This document shows, piece by piece, positions 62,790 through 64,000 of a DNA stretch of 64,000 nucleotides; position 1 is the first letter of the stretch, and the number at the start of each line of letters is the position of its first letter. This DNA comes from Nitrospinaceae bacterium (lineage in GTDB: Bacteria > Nitrospinota_A > UBA7883 > JAJDBK01), in the NCBI GenBank assembly GCA_029261405.1, contig JAJDBK010000056.1, positions 1 to 64,000 of the forward strand, read 5' to 3'. The notes below the pieces were generated by a model. That model did not search any database. It had not been told where the DNA came from and worked only from the letters and a program-made list of their open reading frames with translations. The position numbers and the translations under genes were made by a program.

Positions 62790-63902
62790 CTACATTACGG
62801 CGCAGGGTAGATTCAACGATTCGGCCACCTTGGAGTGGGTGATTTTTCCCGCCGCCACGTTCACACCCATCCTTAGAGCATAGTTTTCCTTGAGAGCTTT
62901 GGCAACGCCTTTCTGCGCCATGATCAAAAGACCCGGGAACGTGGCGTTGGCAAGAGCGAAAGTGGAGGTTCTCGGTACGGCGCCCGGCATGTTGGCGACA
63001 CAATAGTGGATCACCTTCTCCACGGTAAAGACCGGGTTGGAATGAGTCGTAGGTCGGCTGGTCTCAACACAACCCCCCTGGTCCACCGATACGTCCACTA
63101 TGACAGAACCCTCCTTCATGGATTTGAGCATATTGCGATCCACAAGCCAAGGCGACTTCGCCCCCGGCAAAAGAACCGCTCCTATCACGAGGTCGGCGTC
63201 TTTTACCGCCTCCGATATATTGTGGCTGTCTGAGAAAGCGGTCTCCACCCTGCCGTTGAACAGATCGTCGATATAACGAAGTTTCGACAGAGACACATCG
63301 AGCGAAAGAACCCGCGCCCCCATGCCGACAGCGATTTTTGCGGCGTTAAGACCCACCACCCCGGCGCCTAAAATCGCCACTTTACCCGGCGCAACTCCGG
63401 GGGCGCCACTCAGCAGAACGCCTCTACCACCATGTTCACGTTCCAGATATTTCGCTCCGGCCTGTACCGCAAGCCTTCCGGCTATCTCGCTCATCGGAAT
63501 CAGCAGAGACAGTTCACCAGTATTTTCATCCTGACAAGTCTCATAACCGATGGCCAAAGTTCCCGTATCCATCAATACTTTCGCAAGTCCCGGCGCTGCG
63601 GCCAGATGCAAAAAAGTGTAAAGGACAAGGTCTTCGCGAAGAAAACCGTACTCCTCTTCAATCGGCTCTTTCACTTTTGCGACGATATCAGCGGACCACG
63701 CTTCACGGGCGGTATCGACGATGCGCGCGCCTTCCGATTCGTACTCACCATCGGAGATACCGGAACCTGTCCCGGCGTCTCGCTCCACGATCACCTCATG
63801 ACCATCCAGGGTAAGGCGCCTCACTCCCGCAGGGGTTACTGCGACGCGATACTCGTCCGCCTTGATCTCCTTCGGAACGCCGATTATCGTATGCTCAGAC
63901 AT
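62790..63902 (-). CDS. ald: Alanine dehydrogenase
   Basis: NAD-dependent deamination of alanine to pyruvate and ammonium, or the reverse. N-terminal IGVPKEIKADEYRVAVTP, substrate Lys in KVKEP and His in FLHLAA, then the NAD motif ILGAGVVGLNAAKIAVGMGA and the later region HYCVANMPGAVPRTSTFALA (read in parts). Start ATG 63902 (MSEHTIIG) gives 370 aa, the family length. It lies between mutS and the kinase gene on the same strand. Confidence 0.96.
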   Translation of the reverse strand: MSEHTIIGVPKEIKADEYRVAVTPAGVRRLTLDGHEVIVERDAGTGSGISDGEYESEGARIVDTAREAWSADIVAKVKEPIEEEYGFLREDLVLYTFLHLAAAPGLAKVLMDTGTLAIGYETCQDENTGELSLLIPMSEIAGRLAVQAGAKYLEREHGGRGVLLSGAPGVAPGKVAILGAGVVGLNAAKIAVGMGARVLSLDVSLSKLRYIDDLFNGRVETAFSDSHNISEAVKDADLVIGAVLLPGAKSPWLVDRNMLKSMKEGSVIVDVSVDQGGCVETSRPTTHSNPVFTVEKVIHYCVANMPGAVPRTSTFALANATFPGLLIMAQKGVAKALKENYALRMGVNVAAGKITHSKVAESLNLPCAVM

Positions 63903-63943
63903 TGCCGGATATTGTATCATATTAATGTTAAGACACTGTTAAT

Positions 63944-64000
63944 TTACACTTTCCCCTTCAGTTTCATCAACAGGTTCAGCGCCGCAAGCGGAGTGGTGTC
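63944..64000 (-). CDS. mutS: C-terminal end of DNA mismatch repair protein MutS (cut by window edge)
   Basis: The minus strand reads in from the right edge and encodes DTTPLAALNLLMKLKGKV followed by TAA at 63944-63946. The pattern TPLxALNxLxxLK is the conserved extreme C-terminus of MutS. The rest lies outside the window. With only 18 residues the call rests on this tail alone. Confidence 0.7.
   Translation of the reverse strand, partial: DTTPLAALNLLMKLKGKV

Overview
The window is a gene-dense stretch of a Gram-negative bacterial chromosome. Support for this comes from a TonB-type energy transducer, several lipoproteins, periplasmic c-type cytochromes, a bifunctional PBP1A and a complete set of membrane subunits for a proton-pumping complex I. 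The mix of sulfide:quinone-type oxidoreductase, multiheme cytochromes, a DapL-type lysine branch and many PAS/GGDEF/EAL and Ser/Thr-kinase signalling genes resembles deltaproteobacterial, Nitrospinota or Nitrospirota-type respiratory bacteria. I cannot fix the taxon from sequence alone.

Layout: 1-860 is AT-rich and holds a small zinc-ribbon gene with its own dyad and terminator. 859-3507 is def-fmt-class V aminotransferase. 3563-5248 is a lone AT-rich OLD-type ATPase/TOPRIM gene that looks acquired. 5509-10137 carries a TonB-like protein, a sulfide:quinone-type flavoprotein, a miniature inverted-repeat element, a cNMP-domain protein and a GT39-type membrane protein. 10164-16569 (minus) holds a diheme cytochrome, a HEAT-repeat protein, the murA-prmC-prfA-rpmE block and a free CZB protein. 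16705-19072 is dapL-folK-deoxynucleoside kinase. 19302-28159 is a cofactor and cell-wall run: panB, tetraheme cytochrome, birA, coaX, FlgO-like lipoprotein, trpF, coaBC, type 4 UDG and PBP1A. 28272-31658 is a four-PAS/GAF/GGDEF/EAL protein. 31693-34302 is an ECF sigma/anti-sigma/CYCYC/cytochrome group interrupted by a CusA remnant. 34390-39768 has an unrecognised protein, thiGHSE, fxsA and a CbiX-like chelatase. 39798-41210 (minus) is a heme-c sensor fused to an RsbW-like ATPase. 41462-56232 (minus) is the nuo operon in the order F-G-A-B-C-D-H-I-J-K-L-M-N with no nuoE. 56310-59632 (minus) is obgE-rpmA-rplU-comM. 59764-60829 carries a C26 amidotransferase and a half-size UPF0016 protein. 60902-64000 (minus) carries a PEGA Ser/Thr kinase, ald and the last codons of mutS.

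The genes fit a respiring cell: complex I, a sulfide:quinone-type enzyme and periplasmic cytochromes form the electron-transfer theme. Pantothenate/CoA, biotin and thiamine genes supply cofactors. The regulatory genes (ECF sigma, heme-c switch kinase, c-di-GMP enzyme, zinc-binding CZB) point to redox and metal sensing. The least expected non-coding features are two dispersed repeat families that sit exactly at the 3' ends of genes: a roughly 100-bp element in three copies, always in the sense direction of the upstream gene, and a 166-bp TA-flanked inverted-repeat element that supplies the stop codon of at least one gene. No tRNA, rRNA or CRISPR array was found, and I see no complete new multi-gene defence system.
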